From assembly GCA_050947015.1 (NCBI GenBank), contig JBMNVT010000007.1, positions 1 to 64,000 of the forward strand: a DNA stretch of 64,000 bases, written 5' to 3'. The position numbers and the translations under genes were made by a program. Under the pieces are notes generated by a model. That model searched no databases and was not told where the DNA came from. It worked only from the letters and a program-made list of their open reading frames with translations. The stretch comes from CAKXIK01 sp050947015. GTDB lineage: Bacteria > Bacillota > Clostridia > Oscillospirales > Acutalibacteraceae. This document shows positions 42,704 through 52,304 of this stretch, piece after piece. Every line of letters starts with the position of its first letter. The stretch's first letter is position 1.

Positions 42704-42855
42704 GAACATTCTGTAAACAAAACGCGAAACAAAACGAAAAAATTCTTACAAATATATGGTAAAGTTTACCTCTGCGCAAAACCGGAACCGAAAAACGGGC
42801 AAAAAAGACGGATTTTGCCCGCAAAACGGCATTTCAGGCCTGCTGCTGCCCCGGC

Positions 42856-42900
42856 ACGCCGCCGCAGAAAACGTGCGTGCCTGCGGCGTGGATTTTTTCG
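42856..42900 (+). terminator. Orphan intrinsic terminator upstream of CNNM-type gene
   Basis: CACGCCGCCGCAG pairs with CTGCGGCGTG with a 3-nt bulge, followed by GATTTTTT. A further hairpin, CGGGCAAAA/TTTTGCCCG, lies at ~42796-42821. No gene on the plus strand leads into it, so the interval 42760-42900 might hold a small RNA. Confidence 0.5.
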
Positions 42901-42902
42901 AT

Positions 42903-42931
42903 TTGACAATCGACCCGCTTTCCTTTATTAT
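42903..42931 (+). promoter_or_regulatory. Promoter of CNNM/CorC-type gene
   Basis: TTGACA (42903-42908), 17 nt, TATTAT (42926-42931), 120 nt before the start codon. Confidence 0.7.
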
Positions 42932-43050
42932 AATAAACTATAATGCGGTGCTTTGGCTTTGGCGGCAAACGCGGGCTGCACCGGCAGGCCCATTGTTTTG
43001 CGCGGCCTGCAAAAAAATCATGTTTTTATGTTGAAAGGAGAACAATTTCC

Positions 43051-44496
43051 ATGTCGCCTGAACCGGACGGCGCCCCTTTGCTTGCGCTCCTCAGAGGAGC
43101 TTCCATCCCCATGACCGGCGTAACCGAAGCAAGCGGTTCCAACGTGCTGCTGCAGCTGCTGGTTTTAATCCTGCTGATTTTGCTCAACGCGTTCTTTGCC
43201 GCGTCTGAAATCGCAATTATTTCCCTCAACGACACCAAAATTAAAAAAATGGCGGAAGAAGGCCACAAACAGGCCAAAAAATTGCTCAGGCTGACCAAGA
43301 ACACGAGCAATTTCCTGGCAACGATTCAGGTGGGCGTTACGCTTGCCGGATTTCTTTCGTCCGCGTCGGCCGCGCAGAGCTTTTCGCAGCCGCTGGCGCA
43401 GGCGCTTTCGTTTCTGCCGTTTTCCGCAGGAGCGGTGCAGAATATTGCAACGGTGCTCGTTACGCTGATTCTGTCTTATTTTTCGCTGGTGCTCGGCGAA
43501 CTGGTCCCGAAAAAAATCGCCATGCAGCGCGCCGAACAACTTTCGTTCAAGGCGGTTGGCATTCTGCGCTTTGTGGCAACGGTTTTCAAGCCGTTTATCT
43601 GGTTTCTTTCGCTTTCCACCAATTTTGTCACAAGACTGCTCGGCTTTGACCCGAACGCCGGTGAGGAGACCGTTACAGAGGAAGAAATTCTGATGATGGT
43701 GGACGCCGGCGAGGAAAAGGGCGTTTTCGAAGAAACGACCAAGGATATGATCAACAATATTTTTGATTTTGACGACCGCACCGTCAGCGAGCTGATGACC
43801 CACCGAACCGAAATGACGGCTGTGGAGGACGTTGGTTCCGTTTCCGATGTGGTAAGGATGGCGCTGGAAGACGGCCATTCCCGTATCCCGGTCTATCACG
43901 AGGATTTTGACGATATTCGCGGCATCCTTTATGTGAAGGATCTGCTGCGCTATGTCGGCGACAGCACCGCCGAACAGATTTCGCTGACGGATATTATGCG
44001 GCCGGCCTATTTTGTGCCGGAAAGCAAAAAATGCAGCGAGCTGTTCACCGAGCTGACCGCCAAACGGCTGCAAATGGCGGTGGTATGCGACGAATACGGC
44101 GGCACCAGCGGCATCATCACCATGGAGGATCTGCTGGAGGCGATCGTCGGCAATATGCAGGACGAATATGACAACGAAGAAGAGGAGATTTCGCAGTTGA
44201 GCGAAAATTCCTTTACCGTCGACGGTGCCACTGCGCTGGATGAAGTGTCCGATCTCGTCGGCGTTTCGCTGCCGGAGGGTGATTATGATACCGTCGCTGG
44301 GTTCCTGATGGAACGGCTTGGCAGAATCCCTCAGCAGGGAGAGCACCCGGTTGTTACATTTGAAAATGTTACCTTTACCGTTGAAGAGGTGGAGGATCGG
44401 CGCATTTCCGAAATTCTGATTGAAAAAACTCCGCTGCCGCCCGACCCGGACGATGAGGAAGACGGGGACGAAGACAGGAAAAAAGAAAAGGATTAA
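43051..44496 (+). CDS. CNNM/CorC-type transporter (hemolysin-like, DUF21-CBS-CorC)
   Basis: 481 residues. N-terminal DUF21 membrane domain (~30-215; LLNAFFAASEIAIISLND), two CBS domains (~230-345; MTHRTEMTAV, SRIPVYHEDFDDIRGILYVKDL), then a CorC_HlyC domain (ALDEVSDLVGVSLPEGDYDTVAGFLMERLGRIP) and an acidic tail. Members export or exchange Mg2+ or other divalent ions; the hemolysin name is historical. ATG 43051 follows AAAGGAG by ~10 nt. Confidence 0.9.
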   Translation: MSPEPDGAPLLALLRGASIPMTGVTEASGSNVLLQLLVLILLILLNAFFAASEIAIISLNDTKIKKMAEEGHKQAKKLLRLTKNTSNFLATIQVGVTLAGFLSSASAAQSFSQPLAQALSFLPFSAGAVQNIATVLVTLILSYFSLVLGELVPKKIAMQRAEQLSFKAVGILRFVATVFKPFIWFLSLSTNFVTRLLGFDPNAGEETVTEEEILMMVDAGEEKGVFEETTKDMINNIFDFDDRTVSELMTHRTEMTAVEDVGSVSDVVRMALEDGHSRIPVYHEDFDDIRGILYVKDLLRYVGDSTAEQISLTDIMRPAYFVPESKKCSELFTELTAKRLQMAVVCDEYGGTSGIITMEDLLEAIVGNMQDEYDNEEEEISQLSENSFTVDGATALDEVSDLVGVSLPEGDYDTVAGFLMERLGRIPQQGEHPVVTFENVTFTVEEVEDRRISEILIEKTPLPPDPDDEEDGDEDRKKEKD

Positions 44497-44505
44497 ATTT
44501 ATTTT

Positions 44506-44537
44506 GGCCGTTCGGCTTGCCGGGCGGTCTTTTTTTG
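44506..44537 (+). terminator. Terminator after CNNM-type gene
   Basis: GGCCGTTCGGC (44506-44516) pairs with GCCGGGCGGTC (44519-44529) using G-U pairs, followed by T8. Confidence 0.75.
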
Positions 44538-44555
44538 TAAAATGCAGTCGATTCC

Positions 44556-44584
44556 TTGAAGAAGGGTATAAAATCGTGTAGAAT
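44556..44584 (+). promoter_or_regulatory. pyrFKD promoter
   Basis: TTGAAG (44556-44561), 17 nt, TAGAAT (44579-44584), 35 nt before pyrF. There is no room for a PyrR attenuator, and I see none. Confidence 0.6.
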
Positions 44585-44619
44585 GAAAAGGAAAGTAAGA
44601 CAGAAAGGATGTCGCATTT

Positions 44620-45558
44620 ATGTCTCTTGATCGATTGATGATGCGGATCGTACAAAAACAGAATCCGACGGTGCTCGGGCTGGACCCCAAGCTGGAATCC
44701 ATTCCGGAGCCACTGCGCAACCGGGCGTTCGGCGCGTATGGAGAAACGCTGGAGGGCGCCGCAGCGGCCATTCTGGAGTTTAACAAAAGTCTGATTGACG
44801 CACTGTGTGATATTGTGCCGGCGGTCAAGCCGCAGTGCGCGTATTATGAGATGTACGGCTGGCAGGGAATGAAGGCGCTGAGCGAAACCATTCGTTATGC
44901 GCAGAAAAAAGGGATGTTTGTTATCATCGACGGCAAACGCAACGACATCGGCACCACCATGGGCGCCTATGCTGCGGCGCATCTCGGCAAAACACGCGTT
45001 GGCGAAAATGAGATTGCTGCGTTTGGGGGCGATGCGCTGACGGTCAACGGATATCTCGGCAGCGACGGAATCAACCCGCTGCTCGACGTTTGTGCAAAAG
45101 AGGACAAGGGAATTTTCGTGCTTGTCAAAACGTCCAACCCTTCCTCCGGCGAGCTGCAGGATCGCGAATTTGCGGGAGGCTGCAGCGTGGTGCGCGAGAT
45201 GGGAGGCTTTTGCGAGGAATGGGGCGCCAAGGTCCCGGGGCGGCACGGCTATTCCGGCGTTGGCGCCGTGGTGGGCGCGACTTATCCGGAACAGCTTGCC
45301 GAGTTGAGGAGAGAATTGCCGCATACCTTCTTCCTGGTTCCGGGCTATGGTGCTCAGGGTGGTGGCGCAAAGGATGTTGCCGGCGGCTTTGATAAAAACG
45401 GACTTGGAGCGGTAGTCAATTCTTCCCGTGCCATTCTGTACGCCTATCAGAAGGAGGGCTGCGACCCCAAAGATTTTGCCGCTGCCGCCAGAAGGGAAGC
45501 CGTTCGTATGCGCGATGCCATTATCAGTGAAATCGGCGCGATTTTGCTGCCGCTCTGA
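44620..45558 (+). CDS. pyrF: Orotidine 5'-phosphate decarboxylase
   Basis: 312 residues, the longer type 2 form. GLDPKLESIPE and VKPQCAYYE at the start, the catalytic FVIIDGKRNDIGTT at ~103-117 (Lys-Asp-Lys/Asp network), FVLVKTSNPSS and VPGYGAQGG phosphate loop. Catalyses the last step to UMP. First gene of pyrF-pyrK-pyrD. Confidence 0.95.
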   Translation: MSLDRLMMRIVQKQNPTVLGLDPKLESIPEPLRNRAFGAYGETLEGAAAAILEFNKSLIDALCDIVPAVKPQCAYYEMYGWQGMKALSETIRYAQKKGMFVIIDGKRNDIGTTMGAYAAAHLGKTRVGENEIAAFGGDALTVNGYLGSDGINPLLDVCAKEDKGIFVLVKTSNPSSGELQDREFAGGCSVVREMGGFCEEWGAKVPGRHGYSGVGAVVGATYPEQLAELRRELPHTFFLVPGYGAQGGGAKDVAGGFDKNGLGAVVNSSRAILYAYQKEGCDPKDFAAAARREAVRMRDAIISEIGAILLPL

Positions 45559-45632
45559 CGCTGAAACGGCGGGCGGACGCTGCGGGAAAGGGAAATCGTT
45601 CCGTATGGCCGCTCCTGAAAGGAGAATGCAAA

Positions 45633-46412
45633 ATGAAACAATACGATACCGCGCAGTGCCGCGTGCTTTCGATGCACGAGATCGCGGCGGATACGTTTGA
45701 TTTGACGGTGGACGCCGGAGAAATGGCCGTCAAGGCGGTGCCGGGGCAGTTTGTGCATGTGATGGTGCCGGGCAAAACGCTTCGCCGGCCGATCTCCATC
45801 TGTGACGGCAGCGCGGAACAGAAAAGCCTGCGGCTGGTCTTTCAGATTCGTGGAGAGGGTACGCGCTGGATGGCCGGCATCCGGGAGGGAGAAACGCTCG
45901 ATCTGCTCGGGCCGCTCGGCCACGGCTTTGCGCTGGGCGATACGAATCGCCGGGTCGTGTTTGTCGGCGGAGGGATCGGTGTGCCGCCGCTACTGTCTGC
46001 CGCGCGGCGCTTTGGCGCAAATGCCGAGGTGATCTTGGGTTTCCGCAGCGCTTCGGCGGCGATCCTGCAGCAGGATTTTGAGCAGGCGGGCTGTCGTGTT
46101 TCGCTGCTGACGGATGATGGCTCACTGGGCGAAAGGGGCTTTGTCACCGCCCGGTTGGAACAGGCGCTTGCGGAAGGCGGCGTGCGGGAGGTTTTTGCCT
46201 GCGGCCCAACCGCGATGCTGAAAAATGTTGCCGCTCTTGCGGCACAGGCGGGAACGGCCTGTCAGGTCTCGCTGGAGGAGCGCATGGGCTGCGGCGTGGG
46301 CGCCTGCCTGGTTTGCGCCTGCAAAACAAAGCGTGCGGACGCAATGGGCGGATATTCGCATGTTTGCAAGGACGGCCCCGTATTCCGTGCGGAGGAGGTG
46401 GATTGGGAATGA
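45633..46412 (+). CDS. pyrK: Dihydroorotate dehydrogenase electron transfer subunit
   Basis: 259 residues: FAD domain (RRPISICD), NAD-binding domain (FVGGGIGVPPLL) and a C-terminal 2Fe-2S site CGVGACLVCAC with a further Cys about 12 residues later (HVC). Passes electrons from the PyrD flavin to NAD. AAAGGAG precedes the ATG, and its TGA overlaps the pyrD ATG. Confidence 0.95.
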   Translation: MKQYDTAQCRVLSMHEIAADTFDLTVDAGEMAVKAVPGQFVHVMVPGKTLRRPISICDGSAEQKSLRLVFQIRGEGTRWMAGIREGETLDLLGPLGHGFALGDTNRRVVFVGGGIGVPPLLSAARRFGANAEVILGFRSASAAILQQDFEQAGCRVSLLTDDGSLGERGFVTARLEQALAEGGVREVFACGPTAMLKNVAALAAQAGTACQVSLEERMGCGVGACLVCACKTKRADAMGGYSHVCKDGPVFRAEEVDWE

Positions 46413-47320
46413 GCCTGCTTTCCGTCAAAATTGCCGGTGTTGAACTGAAAAACCCGGTCATCACGGCCTCCGGAACCTTTGGTTTTGGCCGCGAATACAG
46501 CGAATTTTACCCGCTTTCCAAACTGGGAGGCATTTCCACCAAGGGGCTGACGCTCAAGCCGCGCTCCGGCAATCCGCCGCCGCGCATTGCAGAAACGCCT
46601 TCCGGGATCCTCAATTCCGTCGGGCTGCAGAATCCGGGCGTGGAAGCGTTCCTGCGCGAAGATCTGCCGTGGCTGCGGGAACAGGGAACGGCGGTGATCG
46701 CCAATATTGCGGGCAGCTGCGTGGAGGATTACTGCGAAATGGCGCGGATTCTTTCCGATTCCGCGGTCGACATGATCGAACTGAATATTTCCTGTCCGAA
46801 CGTAAAAGAGGGTGGCGTTGCGTTCGGTACCCGCTGCGAAAACGTGGAACGCATCACCGCGGAGGTGCGCAAAAGCTGCAACAAGCCGTTGATGGTCAAG
46901 CTTTCGCCGAATGTGGCGGATATTGGCGAAATAGCTGCGGCTGCGGAAGCGGCCGGTGCGGATGCTCTTTCGCTCATTAACACACTGACCGGGATGCGCA
47001 TCGACCTGAAAACGCGCCGCCCAATCCTGCATAATAATACAGGCGGAATGTCCGGCCCGGCGGTGTTTCCCGTCGCGGTGCGGATGGTGTGGCAGGCGGC
47101 TTCCCGGGTCAAGATCCCGGTGGTCGGTCTCGGCGGCATTGCAACGTGGCAGGACGCCGCTGAAATGATGCTTGCGGGCGCTTCCGCCATTCAGGTGGGA
47201 ACGGCGATTTTCAGCGATCCTTATGCTCCAGTGCATATCGCCGAAGGACTGGAGGAGTTCTGCCGCAGCGAAGGCGTTGCTTCCGTCAGCGAGATCGTCG
47301 GGCAGGTCAGGCCCTGGTGA
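46409..47320 (+). CDS. pyrD: Dihydroorotate dehydrogenase, class 1B catalytic subunit
   Basis: 303 residues from ATG 46409 (ATGA overlap with pyrK; GGAGGAGG upstream). TIM-barrel FMN enzyme: NPVITASGTFGFG, NSVGLQNPGVEAF, ELNISCPNVKEGG with the active-site Cys of the 1B class located in the loop IAGSCVEDY, and VGLGGIATWQDA. Oxidises dihydroorotate to orotate with PyrK. Confidence 0.95.
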   Translation: MSLLSVKIAGVELKNPVITASGTFGFGREYSEFYPLSKLGGISTKGLTLKPRSGNPPPRIAETPSGILNSVGLQNPGVEAFLREDLPWLREQGTAVIANIAGSCVEDYCEMARILSDSAVDMIELNISCPNVKEGGVAFGTRCENVERITAEVRKSCNKPLMVKLSPNVADIGEIAAAAEAAGADALSLINTLTGMRIDLKTRRPILHNNTGGMSGPAVFPVAVRMVWQAASRVKIPVVGLGGIATWQDAAEMMLAGASAIQVGTAIFSDPYAPVHIAEGLEEFCRSEGVASVSEIVGQVRPW

Positions 47321-47350
47321 CGATGCAAAAAGAAACAGGGGAGAAACGGT

Positions 47351-48940
47351 ATGAAAAACGTGCGTGAAAAAGAGTGTTTTCTGCGGGAGGAATGGGAGCG
47401 TTTTCAGCAGTTTCTGCGCTCCAATTGGGGATTCGTGCTCTTTGCGGCTCTTTTGACCGTTGTGTGCTACGCGCACAATGCGTTTACGGGGAACATCCGT
47501 GTCGACAGCGAAATCTTCATTAATAATCCCGGCACCATGCAGGGATGGCTGAAAAACGAAAGATTCGGACAGCCGATTTTGAAGGCTCTGCTGCACAATA
47601 CTTATTACAACCCCTATTGGAGCGGAATCCTGTTTTTGCTGCTGTTTTTTGGCGGATGTGTTCTCTGGTGTTACCTCTTTGACACGATTGCTCCGGGCAT
47701 GAAGTACAAATGGGTGTTTGCGTTGGTTTATTTGACCGCACAGACGTGGGCCTACATGTTCTATTTTTCCATGATGTCGGCAGAAGTTGCGTTGGGCATT
47801 GCGATGATTCCGTTTGCGCTGTTGATTTTGTGCCGGATGGCGGGAAAACCTCTGCGCAGGGCGTGGTTCGGGTATCTGATAGCCGCCGGCTGCTTTTTCC
47901 TCAGCATGGCGTCCTATCAGGCGAATGCTTCGCTGATCGTTTCAGGTGCTGCGTTCTGCCTCCTGCTGTGGGCAGGTTCTCTTGTGGAGAAAAGTGAAGC
48001 AGAGGAAACGGCAAATCTCCGTTTTTCACTTTTTTTGCGTCGGGCGCTTGTTTATGTGGTGCCGTTTCTGTGCGCTTTTGTGGTGTATGAGATCGTTGCG
48101 AAGCTTTTCTTTTCGGCGGGAGATTATTTGGACGCCCTGAATTGGTGGAGAATCTTTCCGGTCAAAACCTGCCTGCACAATATTGCCGGGAAAATCAAAC
48201 AGAGTATTCTGGGAACATCCATTGCTTATTCGGCCGCCTATGGCGTCGCGCTGCTGCTGACAGCGGTCTATCTCATCATGTTGCTGTTCCGCAGATGTTC
48301 GGTGCAGGCAAAATCTTGCATTTTGCTGACGGCGGCGGTGCTGTGCGTCTCGCCGTTTCTGCTGCTTTTTCTGCTGGCGAATATTTCTGCGCCGCGCACG
48401 CAGTTTTCGCTTCAGTTCTGTGCGGCAGCGCTGCTGTTCTTCTGCGTCAACCGGCTGGAATTGAAAGGGTTCGTACGTCGTTTGGTCAGGCCGACGATCG
48501 TTATCTGTGCGCTTCTGATCGGCGTACAGCAGGTCACGCGGATGCAGCGCTTGTTTTATACCGATGACATCCGGTACAATCAGGATCGGGATTTTGCCGT
48601 GGAGCTGGTTCAGACGATCGATTCATGCTGCGGCGAGCGAACTGAGGAACTGCCGGTCGTGTTTGTAGGAAAAAAGGACGTTCCGCTGAACGACGCCTGT
48701 ATCGAATCGGATGTGTTTGGTCATTCCATGTTTTCTTGGGATTATTCTGCGGCCGAGCCGGCCCGGAACAATAGCCGCGCGCTGGGATTCATTGAAAATG
48801 CGTTCGGAATCGAATATAAAATTGCGACCGCGGAACAGAGAAAACAGGCGGAAAAGATTGCAAAGGAGATGCCCTGTTACCCACAGGACGGATCGATCAG
48901 GGAAAAAGACGGATTGATCGTTGTTAAATTGAGCGACTGA
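47351..48940 (+). CDS. GtrII-like glucosyltransferase-domain membrane protein
   Basis: 529 residues, about nine to eleven membrane segments and a C-terminal soluble domain (~420-529). The N-terminal block NAFTGNIRVDSEIFINNPGTMQGWLKNERFGQ matches the first extracytoplasmic loop of GtrII/DUF2142-like polytopic glycosyltransferases, where the Asp-Ser-Glu motif follows TM1. A role in decorating a surface glycan from a lipid-linked sugar is an inference from the family. It starts 30 nt after pyrD and could be read from the same mRNA, without an obvious functional tie. A terminator follows. Confidence 0.75.
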   Translation: MKNVREKECFLREEWERFQQFLRSNWGFVLFAALLTVVCYAHNAFTGNIRVDSEIFINNPGTMQGWLKNERFGQPILKALLHNTYYNPYWSGILFLLLFFGGCVLWCYLFDTIAPGMKYKWVFALVYLTAQTWAYMFYFSMMSAEVALGIAMIPFALLILCRMAGKPLRRAWFGYLIAAGCFFLSMASYQANASLIVSGAAFCLLLWAGSLVEKSEAEETANLRFSLFLRRALVYVVPFLCAFVVYEIVAKLFFSAGDYLDALNWWRIFPVKTCLHNIAGKIKQSILGTSIAYSAAYGVALLLTAVYLIMLLFRRCSVQAKSCILLTAAVLCVSPFLLLFLLANISAPRTQFSLQFCAAALLFFCVNRLELKGFVRRLVRPTIVICALLIGVQQVTRMQRLFYTDDIRYNQDRDFAVELVQTIDSCCGERTEELPVVFVGKKDVPLNDACIESDVFGHSMFSWDYSAAEPARNNSRALGFIENAFGIEYKIATAEQRKQAEKIAKEMPCYPQDGSIREKDGLIVVKLSD

Positions 48941-48956
48941 AAACGGATAAAACAAA

Positions 48957-48993
48957 AGCTCCGGAGCCTGTCTTTTCGGCTTCGGAGCTTTTT
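48957..48993 (+). terminator. Convergent bidirectional terminator
   Basis: AGCTCCGGAGCC (48957-48968) pairs with GGCTTCGGAGCT (48978-48989), preceded by A4 and followed by T4-5; serves the GtrII-like gene and lacZ. Confidence 0.8.
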
Positions 48994-49032
48994 GTGCCGT
49001 TGTAAGAAAAGTTCCCGGTGATCGGTACGTTC

Positions 49033-52000
49033 TCATTTCATCGGTTTGAGATGCAGCGTAAACGAAAACGCCGTTTCGTCCAGACGGTATTGCTTCAGCA
49101 GCTCGGGTCCGCAACTGTTGGAGCCGACGCCGCTCATTTTGTAATCGAGGCAGAGAATATTGCTTTCGCAGGGGACAAGCTCGTAATTATGTGCCTTTGC
49201 CGTCAGTTCTTCCTGTGTAAAGCGGGAAAAGTTAAAGCTGAACGGCGTATCTGCCCAAGCGAGCAGGCGGTTGCCGGCCAGAACATATTCACAGCCAAAG
49301 TGACTGGAATTTTCCTGCGGACGAATGTAATCCTCGTGCATGGCGGAACAGTCGGAAGTGAATTTGCCGGGGAACGAGGCGCGGTGCTTGTCACAGTAGC
49401 TTTCGCCGGGGCCAAAGCCGAAATATTCACAGGAAGAGTCTTCCTTCGGCAAAAACAGTCGAAGACCAAAGCGCGGCAGGAACGGCAGTCTTCCGCTGCG
49501 CGTTCCGTTCAGATTTGCGGTGACGCTTCCGTCTGGAGAAACGCGCCACTCCGTCTGCAGCGTCAGGCTGCGGCAACGGGAGACTGCCGCAAGAGAAACC
49601 TCGCTGCGGATCACAACGTCGCAGCCCTCGGTGGTGCAGATCGGCCCGTAAGCGCGGGAAACGGAACGGTCATAGCCCATTTCCTGCCATTCGAGGCGGA
49701 TGTTGCGGTCGTTATCGGTCGGTGCGCGCCAGATGTTGTATTCCATCGGCCGGGTAATCAGCGGGCGGTTGTATGCCGTCAGGGAGGAAAAAACGCCGGT
49801 TAGGCAGTCGAACTCATAACGAAAGCTGTTGCCGGTGATCACGATCCGTTCGTCATCCGCCGAAAATTCCGCGGGCCTTGACGCACGGGAAACGCCGTGC
49901 AGCTGCCGCAGACGAAGGTGTTCCGCGTCTGCAGCGGAAACATCGAAGGAATCCATGCCCAGAAGGTGACCGGCGGGCAGCACGCCGTCCGCACGGCTTT
50001 GCAGCGTTTCCACCCGGAGAATGCACCGGCCGTTCTGCAGAAGCCGCAGCGGCAGCACAAAGCTGCGGCTTTGGTGGGGTGGAATCTGCAGGCTGCGGGA
50101 AGAAAGTTTGCCCTGCTGCACCGCTTCGCCGTCGCGTTCCAGTACCCAGCGGATCTGCGCAAAGCGGGAAGCGTCGGTAAAATCCCGGATGTTGTGCAGC
50201 GTCAGCGTACGGCTTTCCCGGTCGAATGAAGCACGGAGCGGCCGCTGAACGTTTTTGAATTCTTTCAGCCCGGTGTGTGGGGTGCGGTCGGGGTAGACAA
50301 GGCCGTCCATGCAGAAGTTGCCGTCGTGCGGGAACTCGCCGGAATCGCCGCCATAACGGTAGACAGGATTGTTTTCTTTTGTAATTCCGGCGCAAACCGC
50401 GTGGTCGCACCATTCCCAGACGAACCCGCCGCAGGCGGTGTCGTATTTTTGAATTACCTGATAGTAATCTTCGATATCGCCGGGGCCGTTGCCCATGGCG
50501 TGGACATATTCGCATTGAATAAACGGTTTGTCCGGGTTGTTTTCACAGTAATCGATCATTTCCTGCACGGAGGCATACATGCGGCTGTGCAGGTCGATGG
50601 GAGAATAGTCGGGTTGATAATCGGCGGCGGGATAGCGGCAGCTCTCATAGTGCGTCAGGCGCGTGGGGTCTTTCTGTTTTGTCCAGCGCAGCGCAGCGGC
50701 AAAGTTTTCGCCGTAGCCGGATTCGTTGCCCATGCTCCAGATGACGACACAGGCGTGGTTTTTGTCGCGTTCCACCAGCCGCTGTACACGGTCGAGCACC
50801 GTTTTTGCAAATCTCGGGTCGTTGGCGAGCAGTCCGAACACGCCGCTGTCTTCATAGCCGCCGCCCTGCGTGCAGACGCCGTGGCATTCCTGGTCTCCTT
50901 CATCGATCACATAAAAGCCCATTTCGTCGCAAAGCTCGTAAAACACCGGTGCGTTGGGGTAATGTGAGGTGCGGATGGCGTTGATGTTGTGCAGCCTCAT
51001 TAGCTCCAGATCGCGCTTCATTTCTGCCAGTGTCACCGCGGAGCCGTTAACGGGGGAGCTGTCGTGTCGGTTGACGCCGCGGAACTTGATCTTCTGCCCG
51101 TTGAGCAGCACGACGGCGTTATGGACAGCGACGCTGCGGACTCCGATGCGCAGCGGAATGGTCTCCTCGGAGCAGACGAGCAGCAGCTTGTAAAGCGCCG
51201 GCTGTTCCGCGTTCCACAGCATCGGCTGCGGCAGCGAAAAGCGGAGCGCAGAACCCAAAGCGGGTCGGCGGTCAAGCTCGGTTCCGTCGGGAGCGAGCAG
51301 AACGCCCTCCACCGGGATTTCGCTGCCGGAAAACGTGAACGAAACGTCGATTTCAGCGCTGCCGTCCGCCGCAAGCGGTGTCTGTACTGTAATATCTTCA
51401 ATTGCGTCGCGCGGACGCTCCAGCAGGTAAAGTTCGCGGAAAATGCCGCTCATGCGCAGTTTATCCTGATCCTCAAAATAAGACCCGTCGCACCATTTGA
51501 GCACAAGCACAGCCAGTGTATTGGAACCGTCCCGCAGCAGCGCCGTGACGTCAAATTCACTGGTGGAATGCGGCACCTGGCTGTAGCCGACGAAGGTGCC
51601 GTTGAGCCAGAGATAAAAGGCGGAATCGACGCCTTCCAGATTCAGCAGATACCGGCGGTTTTCCCGGGGAGAGAAGATAAAATCGTGCAGATAGGCGCCG
51701 CACGGATTTTGAGCCGGAACAAACGGCGGGTCATAGGGGAACGGAAAATTGATATTGGTGTACTGATGACGGTCGACACCGTAGTTCTGCCATACGGCGG
51801 GCACCGTGACCTCGGAAAAGCCGCTGCGCGGAAAATCCGGTTCCCAGAAGCTGTCGTGCAGGGTGCGCACATTTTCGTAAAAACGGAACTGCCAGCTGCC
51901 GCAAAGGCTGAAGAAACGCTCGGAACGGCTGCGTTCTGCGGGGACAGCGCTTTTTGCCGCCTTTTCAGAGGAGTACGGAATGTAATAGGAACGCGGCGCT

Positions 52001-52053
52001 TGGGCACCGATATGCAGGACATCCGGATTTTCAAAAAAGTTCTTTACAAGCAC
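49033..52053 (-). CDS. lacZ: Beta-galactosidase, GH2 (LacZ type)
   Basis: 1006 residues, five-domain LacZ architecture: sugar-binding jelly roll (~45-215), Ig-like, TIM barrel from ~325, second Ig-like and the Bgal_small_N domain at the C-terminus (FRYEFDCLTGVFSSL, NIWRAPTDND). Acid/base Glu is in GNESGYG (~441), the nucleophile Glu in QCEYVHAMGNG (~513). RHDSSPVNG and IRTSHYPNAP are active-site loops. No signal peptide, so cytosolic lactose or galactoside cleavage. No lactose importer is adjacent. Confidence 0.95.
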   Translation of the reverse strand: MLVKNFFENPDVLHIGAQAPRSYYIPYSSEKAAKSAVPAERSRSERFFSLCGSWQFRFYENVRTLHDSFWEPDFPRSGFSEVTVPAVWQNYGVDRHQYTNINFPFPYDPPFVPAQNPCGAYLHDFIFSPRENRRYLLNLEGVDSAFYLWLNGTFVGYSQVPHSTSEFDVTALLRDGSNTLAVLVLKWCDGSYFEDQDKLRMSGIFRELYLLERPRDAIEDITVQTPLAADGSAEIDVSFTFSGSEIPVEGVLLAPDGTELDRRPALGSALRFSLPQPMLWNAEQPALYKLLLVCSEETIPLRIGVRSVAVHNAVVLLNGQKIKFRGVNRHDSSPVNGSAVTLAEMKRDLELMRLHNINAIRTSHYPNAPVFYELCDEMGFYVIDEGDQECHGVCTQGGGYEDSGVFGLLANDPRFAKTVLDRVQRLVERDKNHACVVIWSMGNESGYGENFAAALRWTKQKDPTRLTHYESCRYPAADYQPDYSPIDLHSRMYASVQEMIDYCENNPDKPFIQCEYVHAMGNGPGDIEDYYQVIQKYDTACGGFVWEWCDHAVCAGITKENNPVYRYGGDSGEFPHDGNFCMDGLVYPDRTPHTGLKEFKNVQRPLRASFDRESRTLTLHNIRDFTDASRFAQIRWVLERDGEAVQQGKLSSRSLQIPPHQSRSFVLPLRLLQNGRCILRVETLQSRADGVLPAGHLLGMDSFDVSAADAEHLRLRQLHGVSRASRPAEFSADDERIVITGNSFRYEFDCLTGVFSSLTAYNRPLITRPMEYNIWRAPTDNDRNIRLEWQEMGYDRSVSRAYGPICTTEGCDVVIRSEVSLAAVSRCRSLTLQTEWRVSPDGSVTANLNGTRSGRLPFLPRFGLRLFLPKEDSSCEYFGFGPGESYCDKHRASFPGKFTSDCSAMHEDYIRPQENSSHFGCEYVLAGNRLLAWADTPFSFNFSRFTQEELTAKAHNYELVPCESNILCLDYKMSGVGSNSCGPELLKQYRLDETAFSFTLHLKPMK

Positions 52054-52232
52054 TTTGGTTCATCCTTTCTTAAACAGATGGCGTGCCGAATGCAGGCGCG
52101 GAGATCATTTGCCTTTATCATAACACAACGCATGAGAAAAATATATGGATTTTTGGGCGCACGGCATGAAAAAATGATGCATTGACGACAGCAAGGAATC
52201 AATCTTTCCCCCTGACAGCTGACGCTGCAGGC

Positions 52233-52261
52233 TTGTAAAACGCCGTGCAGATGGATATAAT
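52233..52261 (+). promoter_or_regulatory. pepF promoter
   Basis: TTGTAA (52233-52238), 17 nt, TATAAT (52256-52261), 43 nt before the start codon. I see no clear promoter for the divergent lacZ in 52054-52232, only a possible TATGAT. Confidence 0.65.
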
Positions 52262-52304
52262 GGTAAAAGTAAGATGCCACATCAAATGAAAGGATGATTT
52301 TTGA

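Noticed and set aside
38940..42716. A 1258-codon open frame on the plus strand opposite nifJ
   Set aside because: It mirrors nifJ codon bias in the antisense frame; the minus strand encodes an unmistakable PFOR with all cofactor motifs.
43165..45324. A 719-codon minus-strand open frame opposite the CNNM-type and pyrF genes
   Set aside because: It spans two genes with clear family motifs and crosses their terminator and promoter; no motif of its own.
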